Source: Pseudomonas maumuensis (lineage in GTDB: Bacteria > Pseudomonadota > Gammaproteobacteria > Pseudomonadales > Pseudomonadaceae). Taken from it: a stretch of 64,000 nt of DNA. The notes under the pieces were generated by a model, which did not search any database, was not told the DNA's origin, and worked only from the letters and a program-made list of their open reading frames with translations. Position 1 is the stretch's first letter. The number at the start of each line of letters is the position of its first letter. Below, one piece after another: positions 11,803 through 21,231 of this stretch. The stretch spans positions 5,208,001 to 5,272,000 of the forward strand of contig NZ_CP077077.1 in NCBI RefSeq assembly GCF_019139675.1, written 5' to 3'. The position numbers were made by a program, and so were the translations under genes.

Positions 11803-13874
11803 GACCGCTCCACCGGCTTGGGCAGGGTGAAACCGGATACCGAACGGCGCATCTCGCTGGCCATGCGTGCCAGGTGGCGGATGCTGTCGGCCGTTGCGCC
11901 GGAACCGGCGGAGGTCTGCGCGGTGATCTGCTGGATCACTGCCATGGTGTGGGAAATCTGCCCGGCAGAAGAGGTCTGTAACTGAGCAGCATCGGAGATG
12001 CTGTGAATAAGGTCGGCCATCGTCTGCGATACGCCTTCGATCTCTGCCAGGGCCACGCCGGCGTCCTGGGCCAGGCGCGCGCCGCGCACCACTTCGGCGG
12101 TGGTCTGCTCCATGGAGATCACCGCCTCGTTGGTGTCGGCCTGGATGGTGCGCACCAACGCCTCGATCTGCCGGGTTGCCGAGGACGAGCGCTCGGCCAG
12201 GCGCTGCACTTCGTCGGCGACCACGGCAAAGCCGCGGCCGGCCTCACCGGCGAGGGATGCCTGGATGGCCGCGTTGAGGGCGAGGATGTTGGTCTGCTCG
12301 GCAATGTCATCGATCAGGCTGACGATATCGCCGATCTCCTGGGAGGACTCACCCAGGCGCTTGATCCGCTTGGCGGTGTCCTGGATCTGTTCGCGGATGT
12401 TGTCCATGCCGTGGATGGTGTTATGCACCACCTCGTTGCCTTTGTTGGCGATGGCCACCGAGCGCTCGGCCACCTTGGCCGATTCATAGGCATGCGCGGA
12501 AACCCGGTCGATCGACTCGACCATGTCGCCCACCGCCTCTGATGCCTCGCTGATCTGCTCGGCCTGGTGCTCGGAAGCCTTGGCCAGTTGGCGGGCAGTG
12601 TTCTGGGTGTCCTGCACGGCAGCGGCGACCTGCTCGGCACTGTGGTTGATGGTGGCCACCAGGTCGCGCAGTTGGTCTACCGAGAAGTTGATCGAATCGG
12701 CGATGGCCCCGGTGAAGTCCTCCGTCACCGAGACGGTGACGGTCAGGTCGCCATCGGCCAGTTCCTCGATCTCGTCGAGCAGGCGCATGATCGCCTGCTG
12801 GTTGCGCTCGTTCTTCTCGGCAGTCTCGCGGAGCTGGCGGTGGGTGGCGCGTACCATCACCAGGCCGATGAGGATGATCGAGGCCAGTGCCAGCAGGCCG
12901 AGCACGTAGCCGCCGACGGTGTCGAGGGTACGCCCGCCGGCCAGGTTCTCGAAGCCGTTGGCCAGGTGCGAGGCCTCGTCGAGCAAGGTCTGCGACAGGC
13001 TGAAGATGTTGCCGGCGGCCTCGCGTACGCGGAACAGCTCGGGCGAAGTCTCAAGGATTTCGTCCACCGAGCCCGAGACGAACTGGAACAGTTCGGCGAT
13101 CTCGGCCAGGCGCGCCCGGGCATCGGCGTCTTCGACGCGGGTGACCTGGATTGCCGGGTTGCCGGCGAGCATGCCCTCAAGCACCTGGCCGAAACGGCTG
13201 GCGTCACGGCCGAAGGCATCGGCGGCCTGCACCGAGGTGTCGTCACCGGCGAGCACGGTGTTGACCGAGCCGAGAATACGCTCGGCCAACAGCAACTGGC
13301 GCTGGGCCACGGCCACTTGGTTGGCCGGTGCGCCGTTCTGCAGCAGGATTTCCACCACTTTCTCGTACTCGACCTGTAACTGCGGAACAGTCTCGGCCAG
13401 GGTGGCCGCAACCTGATGCAGCGACAGCACGGTCTGTTCACTGGCAAGAATGGTGTCGGTGTTCTTGCGCAGGTTCTCCCAGTCCTGGCGCACTGCGTCC
13501 ATTTCGTCGCGCACCGCCACGGGCGCGGCGGGCAGGCCGGTGGTCTTGTCCCCTTCGCGCAGGTAGCTCCAGCGCCGCTCGAAGTCGTTGCGCGCATCGC
13601 TGAGCAACCTGAAGGCCAACGTCTTGCCCGCCGCCGCCTCGGTGGCGTTCTTGGCGATGCGCTGGGACAGCACGCGCAGCTCGCCGGCATGGCCGATGTA
13701 CTGCTTATCGTGGTTGGCCTGGGTGTTGAGGTAGGCGAAGTTGGCGAACAACAGGACGATCGACAGGATCAGCACCACGAACAGCACGGTGATCTGCGCG
13801 GTGCTGCGCGGACGTTGGGCCACGGCGGCAGGCGAGACGCCGGCTACGGCTACGGTGGGTCCTGGCTTGTTCAC
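11799..13874 (-). CDS. pilJ: Type IV pilus chemoreceptor PilJ
   Basis: 691 residues. A proline-rich cytoplasmic start is followed by membrane segment 1 (about 27-49, [19 protein letters not shown]). The periplasmic region holds PilJ-type modules ([18 protein letters not shown] and a second related half). Membrane segment 2 is near 322-344, then a HAMP linker and a signalling coiled coil with the hairpin tip [34 protein letters not shown] in overlapping form. PilJ senses signals for twitching motility and activates ChpA. It is the fourth gene of the operon and shares GTGA with chpA. There is no C-terminal tethering pentapeptide and no methyltransferase gene beside it. Confidence 0.93.
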   Translation of the reverse strand: MNKPGPTVAVAGVSPAAVAQRPRSTAQITVLFVVLILSIVLLFANFAYLNTQANHDKQYIGHAGELRVLSQRIAKNATEAAAGKTLAFRLLSDARNDFERRWSYLREGDKTTGLPAAPVAVRDEMDAVRQDWENLRKNTDTILASEQTVLSLHQVAATLAETVPQLQVEYEKVVEILLQNGAPANQVAVAQRQLLLAERILGSVNTVLAGDDTSVQAADAFGRDASRFGQVLEGMLAGNPAIQVTRVEDADARARLAEIAELFQFVSGSVDEILETSPELFRVREAAGNIFSLSQTLLDEASHLANGFENLAGGRTLDTVGGYVLGLLALASIILIGLVMVRATHRQLRETAEKNERNQQAIMRLLDEIEELADGDLTVTVSVTEDFTGAIADSINFSVDQLRDLVATINHSAEQVAAAVQDTQNTARQLAKASEHQAEQISEASEAVGDMVESIDRVSAHAYESAKVAERSVAIANKGNEVVHNTIHGMDNIREQIQDTAKRIKRLGESSQEIGDIVSLIDDIAEQTNILALNAAIQASLAGEAGRGFAVVADEVQRLAERSSSATRQIEALVRTIQADTNEAVISMEQTTAEVVRGARLAQDAGVALAEIEGVSQTMADLIHSISDAAQLQTSSAGQISHTMAVIQQITAQTSAGSGATADSIRHLARMASEMRRSVSGFTLPKPVERS

Positions 13875-13886
13875 GTCGAAAGTCCT

Positions 13887-14441
13887 CTACAACGCCACAT
13901 CGAGAAAGCCCGGCGCCTGGGCCAGGGCGAACGGGCTGAAGATCGCCCAATTGCGTTCACGGGGGAAATGCCCCTGCACGAAGGGTGCCGCCGCACGGAT
14001 CAACGGTTGCGGCGGTGACAGCTCGAGGCTGCTCAGGGCGAAGTGCTGCAGGCCGACCACTTCGTCCACCAGCAGCCCGGCGAACAGCTCTTCATGATCC
14101 AGCACCAGCACCCGCCGTTGCTTGCCCGCTGCAGCCGGGCCGAGGCCAAAGAATGCACACAGGTCCATCACCGGCAGCAGGCGCCCACGCAGGTTGGCCA
14201 CCCCGCGTACCCAGGGCTGCACACCCGGCACCCGGCTACCACGGGGTTCGCGCAGCACTTCGGCGACTTCACCCATGGGTGCGACGAACCACTGTCCGGC
14301 AACACGAAAGCCGATGCCGCTCCATTGTTGCAGGCGGATGTCCTGCGGTGGCTGGTCGGCCACCAGCAGGCGGCAGCGCCGGTCGATGTCCAGCAGCAAC
14401 TCGAAGGCGGTCAGCGACGCGCCTTGGGGCCGGGTGGTCAA
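13887..14441 (-). CDS. pilI: CheW-like protein PilI with TTG start
   Basis: 184 residues if translation starts at TTG 14439-14441, giving (M)TTRPQGASLTAFELLLDIDRRCR. The TTG overlaps the pilH stop as TTGA; no ATG or GTG lies nearby in frame, so an unusual start is inferred. The CheW domain is clear: WSGIGFRVAGQWFVAPMGEVAEVL, then VRGVANLRGRLLPVMDLCAFFGL, and DHEELFAGLLVDEVVGLQHF near the end. PilI couples the receptor PilJ to ChpA in the type IV pilus chemosensory pathway. The downstream gap to pilJ is only 12 nt. Confidence 0.88.
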   Translation of the reverse strand: MTTRPQGASLTAFELLLDIDRRCRLLVADQPPQDIRLQQWSGIGFRVAGQWFVAPMGEVAEVLREPRGSRVPGVQPWVRGVANLRGRLLPVMDLCAFFGLGPAAAGKQRRVLVLDHEELFAGLLVDEVVGLQHFALSSLELSPPQPLIRAAAPFVQGHFPRERNWAIFSPFALAQAPGFLDVAL

Positions 14442-14803
14442 GCCTTGAGCACTTCTTTGAGCTTGGCGATCAGCGCGTCTTCTTCCACTGGTTTGGTCAG
14501 GAAGTCGCGGGCACCCTGGCGCTGGGCCCAGATCCGATCGGTTTCCTGGTCTTTGGTGGTGACCACGATCACCGGGATGGCGCTGGTTTCCGGATCCTTG
14601 CTCAACTGGCGGGTAGCCTGGAAACCGTTCATGCCGGGCATGACGATGTCCATCAGCACCGCATCGGGCTTCTCCTGGCGGGCCAGGGCCACGCCGTCGG
14701 CGCCGTTGTCGGCCTTGAGCACCCCATAGCCGTGCTTCTCCAGCCATTCGGTCAATCTGTACATCTCTGTCGGCGAGTCGTCGACAATCAGAACTCGGGC
14801 CAT
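14438..14803 (-). CDS. pilH: CheY-like response regulator PilH
   Basis: 121 residues, a single receiver domain. Acidic pocket DD in ARVLIVDDSPTEMYRL, phospho-acceptor Asp in VLMDIVMPGMNGFQ, the conserved Thr pair in VVTTKDQETD and the Lys in LTKPVEEDAL are all present. PilH is one of the two CheY-like outputs of the Chp system and in P. aeruginosa modulates pilus retraction and cAMP. Its length and the position after pilG and before pilI fit. The stop overlaps the pilI TTG start. Confidence 0.94.
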   Translation of the reverse strand: MARVLIVDDSPTEMYRLTEWLEKHGYGVLKADNGADGVALARQEKPDAVLMDIVMPGMNGFQATRQLSKDPETSAIPVIVVTTKDQETDRIWAQRQGARDFLTKPVEEDALIAKLKEVLKA

Positions 14804-14850
14804 GCTGTTTCCCCATCAGGAAATAGAGACGCCGCCCTGCGTGGGCGGCG

Positions 14851-15252
14851 TCAGGGTGCGTGTGGATCCTGCGCGGCGAAACCGGGCACGCAGGCACGGA
14901 TTGCGTCGAGCAGTTCTTCCTTGCTGAAAGGTTTGGTCAGGAACTGGTCGGAGCCGACCACCCGGCCGCGGGCCTTGTCGAACAGGCCGTCGCGCGAAGA
15001 GAGCAGGATCACCGGGGTGTCCTTGAACGCGCTGTTGTGCTTGATGATGGCGCAGGTCTGGTAGCCGTCGAGGCGCGGCATCAGCACGTCGACGAAGATG
15101 ACCCGCGGTTTGTGGTCGACGATCTTGGCCAGGGCGTCGAAGCCGTCACTGGCGGTGATCACTTCGCAGCCTGCCTCGCCGAGCAACATCTGCGCGGTGC
15201 GGCGGATCGTGCGGGAATCGTCGATCACCATCACCTTCAGGGGTTGTTCCAT
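14851..15252 (-). CDS. pilG: CheY-like response regulator PilG
   Basis: 133 residues, first gene of the operon. It begins MEQPLKVMVIDDSRTIRRTAQ; the phospho-acceptor Asp is in VIFVDVLMPRLDGYQT, the switch Ser/Thr region in VILLSSRDGLFDKAR and the conserved Lys in FLTKPFSKEEL. PilG is the response regulator of the Chp pathway that promotes pilus extension in P. aeruginosa. The start at 15250-15252 is preferred over long upstream in-frame codons because it begins at the conserved receiver strand. Its promoter should lie in the 179 nt shared with the divergent gshB. Confidence 0.93.
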   Translation of the reverse strand: MEQPLKVMVIDDSRTIRRTAQMLLGEAGCEVITASDGFDALAKIVDHKPRVIFVDVLMPRLDGYQTCAIIKHNSAFKDTPVILLSSRDGLFDKARGRVVGSDQFLTKPFSKEELLDAIRACVPGFAAQDPHAP

Positions 15253-15431
15253 AGTTGCGCTTCTGCCTGGAATTCGCCAAAAGGCCGTGCAGGCCATGTG
15301 CCTGGCCTTTTTAGCACACTCGCGAAGGCCATTCCATCCGCCCGCCCCTTGACCGTAGGCGCGCCCGGCGCCACCCTGAGCCACTTTTCTTTCGTGCCAT
15401 GCGGCCAAGCGCCGCCAAGAGGAACTACCCC

Positions 15432-16385
15432 ATGAGCGTTCGCCTCGGGATTGTCATGGACCCCATCGCGTCCATCTCCTACAAAAAGGACAGCTCGCTG
15501 GCCATGCTGCTGGCCGCCCAGGCCCGCGGCTGGAGCATGTTCTACATGGAGCAGCGCGACCTGTACCAGGGCCAGGGCAAGGCCCGCGCACGCATGCGCC
15601 CGCTCAAGGTTTTCGCCGACCCGGCCCGCTGGTTCGAACTGGGCGAGGAGCAGGACAATACCCTGGCCGAACTGGACGTGATCCTGATGCGCAAGGACCC
15701 GCCCTTCGACATGGAGTTCGTCTACAGCACCTACCTGCTGGAACAGGCCGAGGCCGAAGGCGTACTGGTGGTCAACCGCCCGCAGAGCCTGCGCGACTGC
15801 AACGAGAAGCTGTTCGCCACGCTGTTCCCACAATGCACACCCCCCACCCTGGTCAGCCGTCGCCCCGACATCATCCGCGAGTTCGCCGCCGAGCATGGCG
15901 ATGTGATTCTCAAACCACTGGATGGCATGGGCGGCACTTCGATCTTCCGCCACCGGGTCGGCGACCCCAACCTGTCGGTGATCCTCGAGACCCTGACCGC
16001 ACTCGGCGCCCAGCAGATCATGGCGCAGGCCTACCTGCCGGCGATCAAGGACGGCGACAAGCGCATCCTGATGATCGACGGCGAGCCGGTGGACTACTGC
16101 CTGGCGCGCATCCCGGCCAGCGGCGAGACCCGCGGCAACCTGGCCGCCGGCGGTCGCGGCGAAGCCCGCCCGCTGAGCGAGCGCGATCGCTGGATCGCCG
16201 CCCAGGTCGGCCCGACCTTGCGTGAAAAGGGCCTGCTGTTCGTCGGCCTGGACGTGATCGGCGACTACCTCACCGAAATCAACGTCACCAGCCCGACCTG
16301 CATCCGCGAGATCGACGCCGCCTTCAACACCAATATCGGCGGGCAATTGATGGACGCCATTGATCGCAAGCTTCAGGCGCGCTGA
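15432..16385 (+). CDS. gshB: Glutathione synthetase
   Basis: 317 residues, the normal length for bacterial GshB, the cytosolic ATP-grasp enzyme that joins gamma-glutamylcysteine and glycine. It starts MSVRLGIVMDPIASISYKKD; the motif MRKDPPFDMEFVYSTY, the ATP-grasp loop LKPLDGMGGTSIFR and the metal/ATP region LFVGLDVIGDYLTEINVTSPT are all intact. The ATG at 15432 is chosen as the start with AGAGGAA just upstream. It is divergent from the pilG operon. Confidence 0.96.
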   Translation: MSVRLGIVMDPIASISYKKDSSLAMLLAAQARGWSMFYMEQRDLYQGQGKARARMRPLKVFADPARWFELGEEQDNTLAELDVILMRKDPPFDMEFVYSTYLLEQAEAEGVLVVNRPQSLRDCNEKLFATLFPQCTPPTLVSRRPDIIREFAAEHGDVILKPLDGMGGTSIFRHRVGDPNLSVILETLTALGAQQIMAQAYLPAIKDGDKRILMIDGEPVDYCLARIPASGETRGNLAAGGRGEARPLSERDRWIAAQVGPTLREKGLLFVGLDVIGDYLTEINVTSPTCIREIDAAFNTNIGGQLMDAIDRKLQAR

Positions 16386-16417
16386 CCGAGGACACGTGGC
16401 AACGCCGCACAGTGGGG

Positions 16418-16423
16418 TATGAT
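16418..16423 (+). promoter_or_regulatory. Possible -10 element upstream of tonB-like gene
   Basis: TATGAT matches a sigma-70 -10 box well, 54 nt before the start codon of the TonB-like gene. No convincing -35 is visible 17 nt upstream, so this is only a candidate. Confidence 0.3.
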
Positions 16424-16476
16424 GCCGGTCCTTTTCGACTGAGCTGCTGCCCCGCTTAGCGGTTGCTGGATACCCG

Positions 16477-17376
16477 ATGACGCTCCCCGCCGACATCCCG
16501 CCCGACCTGCTGCCACCCCGCGTCCGCCCGGTGGACCGGCTCGGCTTTACCCTGTTCCTGGCCGCCCTGGTACACCTGGCGCTGATCCTGGGTGTGGGAT
16601 TCACCGTGGTCAAACCGGCCGAGATCCGCCACGCCATGGACATCACCCTGGCCACCTTCAAGAGCGAGAAAGCGCCCGAGAAGGCCGATTTCCAGGCCCA
16701 GGACAACCAACAGGGCAGCGGCACCCTGGACAAGAAGGCGGTGCCCAAGACCACCGAGGTCGCGCCGTTCCAGGACAGCAAGATCAACAAGATCACCCCG
16801 CCCCCGGCGGCGAAGCCGCAAACGCCCCCGGCACCAGCCAAGTCCGTGGTCGCCACCCAGGCACCGAAACCGCAGAAAGTCGAGCCCAAGCCAAAGGAAA
16901 GCAAGCCGCAGCCCAAGCCTGAGGCCAAGGTGCCGGACTTCGACAGCTCGCAGCTGTCCAGTCAGATCGCCAGCCTCGAGGCCGAGCTGTCCCATGAACA
17001 ACAGCTGTACGCCAAGCGTCCGCGCATCCACCGCCTGAACGCCGCCTCGACCCTGCGCGACAAGGGCGCCTGGTACAAGGAAGAGTGGCGCAAGAAGGTC
17101 GAGCGCATCGGCAACCTCAACTACCCCGAAGAGGCTCGACGCCAGCAGATGTATGGCAGCCTGCGGATGATGGTGTCGATCAACCGCGATGGCTCGCTGT
17201 ACGAAGTGCTGGTGCTGGAGTCCTCCGGCCAGCCGGTGCTGGACCAGGCCGCCCAACGCATCGTGCGCCTGGCGGCGCCGTTCGCGCCGTTCACCGGCGA
17301 CCTCGCGGAGTTCGACCGCCTGGAAATCATCCGCACCTGGCGCTTTGCCCGTGGGGACCGCCTGCAGAGCAACTGA
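16477..17376 (+). CDS. TonB family energy-transducing protein
   Basis: 299 residues. A short cytoplasmic start is followed by one membrane segment (about 27-46, GFTLFLAALVHLALILGVGF) containing the Ser/His-type transmembrane histidine of TonB proteins. Next is a long linker rich in Pro and Lys (about 100-155, many KPQP/KPEP units) that spans the periplasm. The TonB C-terminal domain follows (about 205-299): NYPEEARRQQMYGSLRMMVSI, DGSLYEVLVLESSG and RTWRF. TonB proteins pass proton-motive force to outer-membrane receptors. No exbB or exbD is nearby, so this is an orphan TonB paralogue; its receptor partner is unknown. Confidence 0.88.
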   Translation: MTLPADIPPDLLPPRVRPVDRLGFTLFLAALVHLALILGVGFTVVKPAEIRHAMDITLATFKSEKAPEKADFQAQDNQQGSGTLDKKAVPKTTEVAPFQDSKINKITPPPAAKPQTPPAPAKSVVATQAPKPQKVEPKPKESKPQPKPEAKVPDFDSSQLSSQIASLEAELSHEQQLYAKRPRIHRLNAASTLRDKGAWYKEEWRKKVERIGNLNYPEEARRQQMYGSLRMMVSINRDGSLYEVLVLESSGQPVLDQAAQRIVRLAAPFAPFTGDLAEFDRLEIIRTWRFARGDRLQSN

Positions 17377-17458
17377 TATCAGGGCTTACCTGATGGCAAA
17401 ACAATAGCCACTCTGTAATCATGCGCGCCTTTGGATCCAACAGAGAAAGGACTCTTCC

Positions 17459-18436
17459 ATGGCACGCTCCCCCTTCGCCCGCAATACCGCTGCCTTTGTC
17501 TTCGCCCTAGGCGCCTTCGCACTGCCAGCCGTGGCGTGCGCCGATGCCGCCGCCCTGACGCAGAAACTGGTCGACGAAGTGGGCGAATACCACTACGACG
17601 AAACTCCGCAGCGCCTGGCCGCCATCAAGGCCCTGCTCGACCAGGGCGCCGATCCTGATGGCCAACCGGTTTTCCTGGCAGCCTCCTACAAGGCGACCGC
17701 ACCTTTCGAGCTGTTCCTGCCGAAAGTGAACGTCAATGCCCCCGTTCAGGAAAACGGCGAAACCCTGCTGCTGCTGACCCTCAACCAGGCTGAGCAGCCG
17801 GCCTCCAAGGCCGACCTGAGCATGGTCAAGGCACTGATCGCGGCAAAAGCCAATGTGAACGTGCAGGCCCAGGAAGACACGGCGTCGCCCCTCAACACCG
17901 CTGCGGAAAAGGGCTCGCCAGAGCTGGTCAAACTGCTGTTGAGCGCCGGCGCCGATGCCAAGGCCACCCTGGCCAACGACTTCACGCCTCTGACCGGCAA
18001 AGCAGCCTCGAACCTGGAGGTGATCAAGCTGCTGGTCGAGGCCGGCGCCAACCCCTACCAGGTGACCGGCGCTGGTTCCACCCCGCTGCACTTCGTCTGC
18101 CAGCGCCCCTACGAACTCAATGGCCAGCCGGACCCACAGGCGAACCAGCGCATCGCACTGCTGCTGAAGAAGGGCAGCTCCATCGATGCCATTCACGAGC
18201 AGCAAGGCACCTTCCCGGTCGGTACGCCGCTCAAGGAAGCGCTGCTGAGCAACAACCCCGACTGCATCGCCGCCCTCATCAAGGCCGGCGCCAGCACCCA
18301 GGCCCCGGTGTACCCGACGAGCTACCTGACACAGAACCCGACCGCCAGACAACAGACGATCCAGGCCTACGTGTTGTCCCAGGCCGACGCCGAGCCGGAC
18401 CTGTATCCCGCCGAAGTCGTCAAGCTGTTCAAGTGA
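17459..18436 (+). CDS. Exported ankyrin-repeat protein
   Basis: 325 residues. Residues 1-29 form a signal peptide ending AVACADA, so the protein is probably periplasmic. The rest shows ankyrin-like repeats: ALLDQGADPDGQPVFLAASY, ALIAAKANVNVQ, SPLNTAAEKGSPELVKLLLSAGADAKA, EVIKLLVEAGANPYQVTGAGSTPLHFV and ALIKAGASTQAPVYPTSYL. Such repeats bind proteins; no enzymatic domain is seen. AAGGA precedes the start. The C-terminal 40 residues, ending LYPAEVVKLFK, are repeated in another frame directly downstream (see the relic at 18436-18579). Confidence 0.8.
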   Translation: MARSPFARNTAAFVFALGAFALPAVACADAAALTQKLVDEVGEYHYDETPQRLAAIKALLDQGADPDGQPVFLAASYKATAPFELFLPKVNVNAPVQENGETLLLLTLNQAEQPASKADLSMVKALIAAKANVNVQAQEDTASPLNTAAEKGSPELVKLLLSAGADAKATLANDFTPLTGKAASNLEVIKLLVEAGANPYQVTGAGSTPLHFVCQRPYELNGQPDPQANQRIALLLKKGSSIDAIHEQQGTFPVGTPLKEALLSNNPDCIAALIKAGASTQAPVYPTSYLTQNPTARQQTIQAYVLSQADAEPDLYPAEVVKLFK

Positions 18437-18579
18437 TTTCCCCAGGCACGGCGCATTCGCCGACCTACATGAAGAACTTCCCGGATACCGAGCAAGAAAC
18501 GGTCAGGCAGTACATCCTGTCCGCTGCAACGGAACCCCGCAGCCTGTACTCGCCCGAAGTGGTGAAGCTGTTCCAGTAA
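18436..18579 (+). pseudogene. Relic of a second ankyrin-protein C-terminus
   Basis: Reading from the last base of the preceding stop codon in the +1 frame gives ISPGTAHSPTYMKNF, then PDTEQETVRQYILSAATEPR and SLYSPEVVKLFQ followed by TAA at 18577. This aligns along its length with the last 40 residues of the upstream gene (PTSYLTQNPTARQQTIQAYV and LYPAEVVKLFK). No start or N-terminal part is present, so it looks like the remains of a tandem duplicate that lost everything but its 3' end. Confidence 0.72.
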
Positions 18580-18649
18580 CCCGCCGTGCCGCTGACAAGG
18601 TGACCCTGGCACCTTGTCAGTCTCGCCACCTGGCGCCACACTAGCGCTC

Positions 18650-19219
18650 ATGAAGACCCTCGCCCCCAGCTACCTCAAGCACCAGTTCCTGATCGCCATG
18701 CCGCACATGGCCGATCCGAACTTTGCCCAGACCCTCACCTACATCGTCGAGCACAATGCCCACGGCGCCATGGGCCTGGTGGTCAACCGACCGCAGGAGC
18801 TGAACCTGGCCGACATCCTCGAGCAGTTGCGCCCGGACGACGAGCCGCCCGCCAGCACCCTGCACATCCCGATCTACCAGGGCGGCCCGGTGCAGACCGA
18901 CCGCGGTTTCGTGCTGCACAGCAACGACCGCAGCTACCAGGCCACGGTCGAGCTGGAGGGCCTTTCGCTCTCCACCTCCCAGGACGTGCTGTTCGCCATC
19001 GCCGCTGGCGACGGTCCGCGCAAGAGCCTGATCACCCTGGGCTACGCGGGCTGGGAAGCCGGCCAGCTGGAGGCCGAGCTTGCCGACAACGCCTGGCTCA
19101 ACTGCCCCTTCGACCCCGAGATCATCTTCGGCATGGCCAGCGATATGCGCCTGGGCGCCGCCGCCGCCAGCCTGGGGATCAACCTCAGCCTGCTGACCAG
19201 CCAGGCGGGCCACGCCTGA
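18650..19219 (+). CDS. YqgE / UPF0301 (DUF179) family protein
   Basis: 189 residues, the family's typical length. Family landmarks are HQFLIAMPHMADPNFAQTL, NAHGAMGLVVNRP, IYQGGPVQTDRGFVLH and LGYAGWEAGQLEAELADNAW. The function of UPF0301 proteins is not established; they are commonly found just before ruvX, as here, where the stop overlaps the ruvX start (TGATG). The ATG at 18650 begins MKTLAPSYLKHQFL, matching the family start; upstream in-frame codons lie within non-coding sequence. Confidence 0.93.
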   Translation: MKTLAPSYLKHQFLIAMPHMADPNFAQTLTYIVEHNAHGAMGLVVNRPQELNLADILEQLRPDDEPPASTLHIPIYQGGPVQTDRGFVLHSNDRSYQATVELEGLSLSTSQDVLFAIAAGDGPRKSLITLGYAGWEAGQLEAELADNAWLNCPFDPEIIFGMASDMRLGAAAASLGINLSLLTSQAGHA

Positions 19220-19644
19220 TGGCCGAACTGCGCTTGCTGCTTGGCTTCGACTATGGCACCCGGCAGATCGGCGTGGCCGTCGGCCAGGTGATCACCGGCC
19301 AAGCCCGTGAACTGTGTACGCTCAAGGCGCAGAACGGCGTGCCGGACTGGAACCAGGTCGAGAAGCTGATCAAGGAATGGAAACCCGACGCCATCGTCGT
19401 CGGCCTGCCGCTGAACATGGACGGCACGCCCAGCGAGATGAGCGAGCGTGCCGAGAAATTCGCCCGGCGCCTGCACGGCCGCTACAACCTGCCGGTACAC
19501 ACCCACGACGAACGCCTGACCACCTTCGAAGCCAAGGGCGAGCAGATGGCCCGAGGCGGTCGCCACGGCAGCTACCGCGACAACCCGGTCGATGCCATCG
19601 CCGCCGCCCTGCTGCTGCAAGGCTGGCTGGAGGCCAACACTTAA
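19219..19644 (+). CDS. ruvX: Pre-16S rRNA nuclease / Holliday-junction resolvase-like YqgF
   Basis: 141 residues with the RNase H-like fold of the YqgF/RuvX family: first catalytic strand LLLGFDYGTRQIGVAVG, the GLPLNMDGTPSEM loop and the DERLTTFEA motif with conserved acidic residue. The final catalytic Asp is in RDNPVDAIAAALLLQGWL. The family processes the 5' end of 16S rRNA and was earlier proposed as a Holliday-junction resolvase. The start overlaps the yqgE stop by one base. Confidence 0.95.
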   Translation: MAELRLLLGFDYGTRQIGVAVGQVITGQARELCTLKAQNGVPDWNQVEKLIKEWKPDAIVVGLPLNMDGTPSEMSERAEKFARRLHGRYNLPVHTHDERLTTFEAKGEQMARGGRHGSYRDNPVDAIAAALLLQGWLEANT

Positions 19645-19695
19645 ATCCGCTTTGCCGCCGGGCCTATCCGGCGCCCGCCTTCCGAGGAGCACGCA

Positions 19696-20214
19696 ATGAG
19701 CCTACCCAATCCCGCCGACCTGATCCGGCAGATGGCCGTCGACCTTCGCGCCCACCTGGCCCGCCGCGCCATCGCCGAGCCACGCTTCATCGGTATCCGC
19801 ACCGGCGGCGTGTGGGTGGCCCAGGCGCTGCAGACCGAGCTCGGCGACCAGAGCCCGCTGGGCACCCTGGACGTCTCCTTCTACCGTGACGACTTCAGCC
19901 AGAACGGCCTGCACCCGCAGGTGCGCCCCTCGGAACTGCCTTTCGAGATCGAAGGCCAGCACCTGGTGCTGGTAGACGACGTACTGATGAGCGGGCGTAC
20001 CATCCGCGCTGCCCTCAACGAGCTGTTCGACTACGGCCGCCCGGCCAGCGTGACGCTGGTGTGCCTGCTCGACCTGGATGCCGGCGAACTGCCGATCCGC
20101 CCGAATGTGCTTGGTGCCACGCTGTCCCTGGCCGCCCATGAACGGGTAAAATTGACCGGACCCACGCCGCTCGCCCTCGAGCGCCAGGACCTCGCTCCCG
20201 CATCCGCCCTTTAA
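19696..20214 (+). CDS. pyrR: Bifunctional pyr operon regulator / uracil phosphoribosyltransferase
   Basis: 172 residues. The type-I phosphoribosyltransferase PRPP loop [20 protein letters not shown] is intact. The N-terminal [12 protein letters not shown] loop and [11 protein letters not shown] complete the PyrR pattern. In Gram-positives PyrR binds pyr mRNA; in pseudomonads the gene stands first in pyrR-pyrB-pyrC' and its regulatory mode is less clear. GAGGAG precedes the ATG. The gap to pyrB is 12 nt. Confidence 0.93.
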   Translation: MSLPNPADLIRQMAVDLRAHLARRAIAEPRFIGIRTGGVWVAQALQTELGDQSPLGTLDVSFYRDDFSQNGLHPQVRPSELPFEIEGQHLVLVDDVLMSGRTIRAALNELFDYGRPASVTLVCLLDLDAGELPIRPNVLGATLSLAAHERVKLTGPTPLALERQDLAPASAL

Positions 20215-20226
20215 GAGTCCCCCGCG

Positions 20227-21231
20227 ATGACGCCATTCGACGCCAAGCGCCCGCTGCAGCTCAATGATCAGGGCCAGCTGCGCCACTTCCTCTCGCTCGA
20301 CGGTTTGCCCCGCGAACTGCTCACCGAGATTCTCGACACCGCCGACTCGTTCCTCGAAGTCGGCGCCCGGGCCGTGAAGAAAGTCCCGTTGCTGCGCGGC
20401 AAGACCGTGTGCAACGTGTTCTTCGAAAACTCCACCCGGACCCGCACCACCTTCGAACTGGCCGCCCAACGACTGTCGGCCGATGTGATCAGCCTGAACG
20501 TGTCGACCTCCTCGACCAGCAAGGGCGAGACCCTGTTCGACACCCTGCGCAATCTGGAGGCCATGGCCGCCGACATGTTCGTCGTGCGCCACTCCGATTC
20601 CGGTGCCGCCCACTTCATCGCCGAGCACGTGTGCCCGGACGTGGCCGTGATCAACGGCGGTGACGGTCGCCACGCCCACCCGACCCAGGGCATGCTCGAC
20701 ATGCTGACCATCCGTCGGCACAAGGGCAGCTTCGAGAACCTGTCGGTGGCTATCGTCGGCGACATCCTGCACTCACGTGTAGCCCGTTCCGACATGCTCG
20801 CGCTCAAGGCCCTGGGCTGCCCGGACATCCGCGTGATCGGCCCGAAGACACTGATCCCGATCGGTATCGAGCAGTACGGCGTGAAGGTCTACACCGACCT
20901 CGCCGAAGGCCTCAAGGACGTCGACGTGGTGATCATGCTGCGCCTGCAGCGTGAGCGCATGGCCGGTGGCCTGCTGCCCAGCGAGGGCGAGTTCTACCGC
21001 CTGTTCGGCCTGACCACCGCGCGCCTGGCCGGCGCCAAGCCCGACGCCATCGTCATGCATCCGGGCCCGATCAACCGCGGCGTGGAGATCGAGTCGGCGG
21101 TGGCCGACGGCCAGCATTCGGTGATCCTCAACCAGGTCACCTACGGCATCGCCGTGCGTATGGCAGTGCTGTCCATGGCCATGAGCGGGCAGAACGCGCA
21201 ACGTCAATTCGAGCAGGAGAACGCCCAGTGA
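20227..21231 (+). CDS. pyrB: Aspartate carbamoyltransferase catalytic chain
   Basis: 334 residues, the Pseudomonas length, with an N-terminal extension of about 15 residues compared with E. coli PyrB. Carbamoyl-phosphate site [16 protein letters not shown], the aspartate-site segments [20 protein letters not shown] and [12 protein letters not shown], and MLRLQRERM are all present. It catalyses the first committed step of UMP synthesis. In pseudomonads PyrB assembles with the inactive PyrC' encoded next, and the two genes overlap by GTGA, consistent with coupled translation. Confidence 0.96.
   Translation: MTPFDAKRPLQLNDQGQLRHFLSLDGLPRELLTEILDTADSFLEVGARAVKKVPLLRGKTVCNVFFENSTRTRTTFELAAQRLSADVISLNVSTSSTSKGETLFDTLRNLEAMAADMFVVRHSDSGAAHFIAEHVCPDVAVINGGDGRHAHPTQGMLDMLTIRRHKGSFENLSVAIVGDILHSRVARSDMLALKALGCPDIRVIGPKTLIPIGIEQYGVKVYTDLAEGLKDVDVVIMLRLQRERMAGGLLPSEGEFYRLFGLTTARLAGAKPDAIVMHPGPINRGVEIESAVADGQHSVILNQVTYGIAVRMAVLSMAMSGQNAQRQFEQENAQ

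Noticed and set aside
15279..15312. Inverted repeat AAAAGGCC / GGCCTTTT upstream of pilG
   Set aside because: It looks like a terminator, but lies between divergent genes where none is expected; an 8 bp stem with a 17 nt loop is weak evidence.
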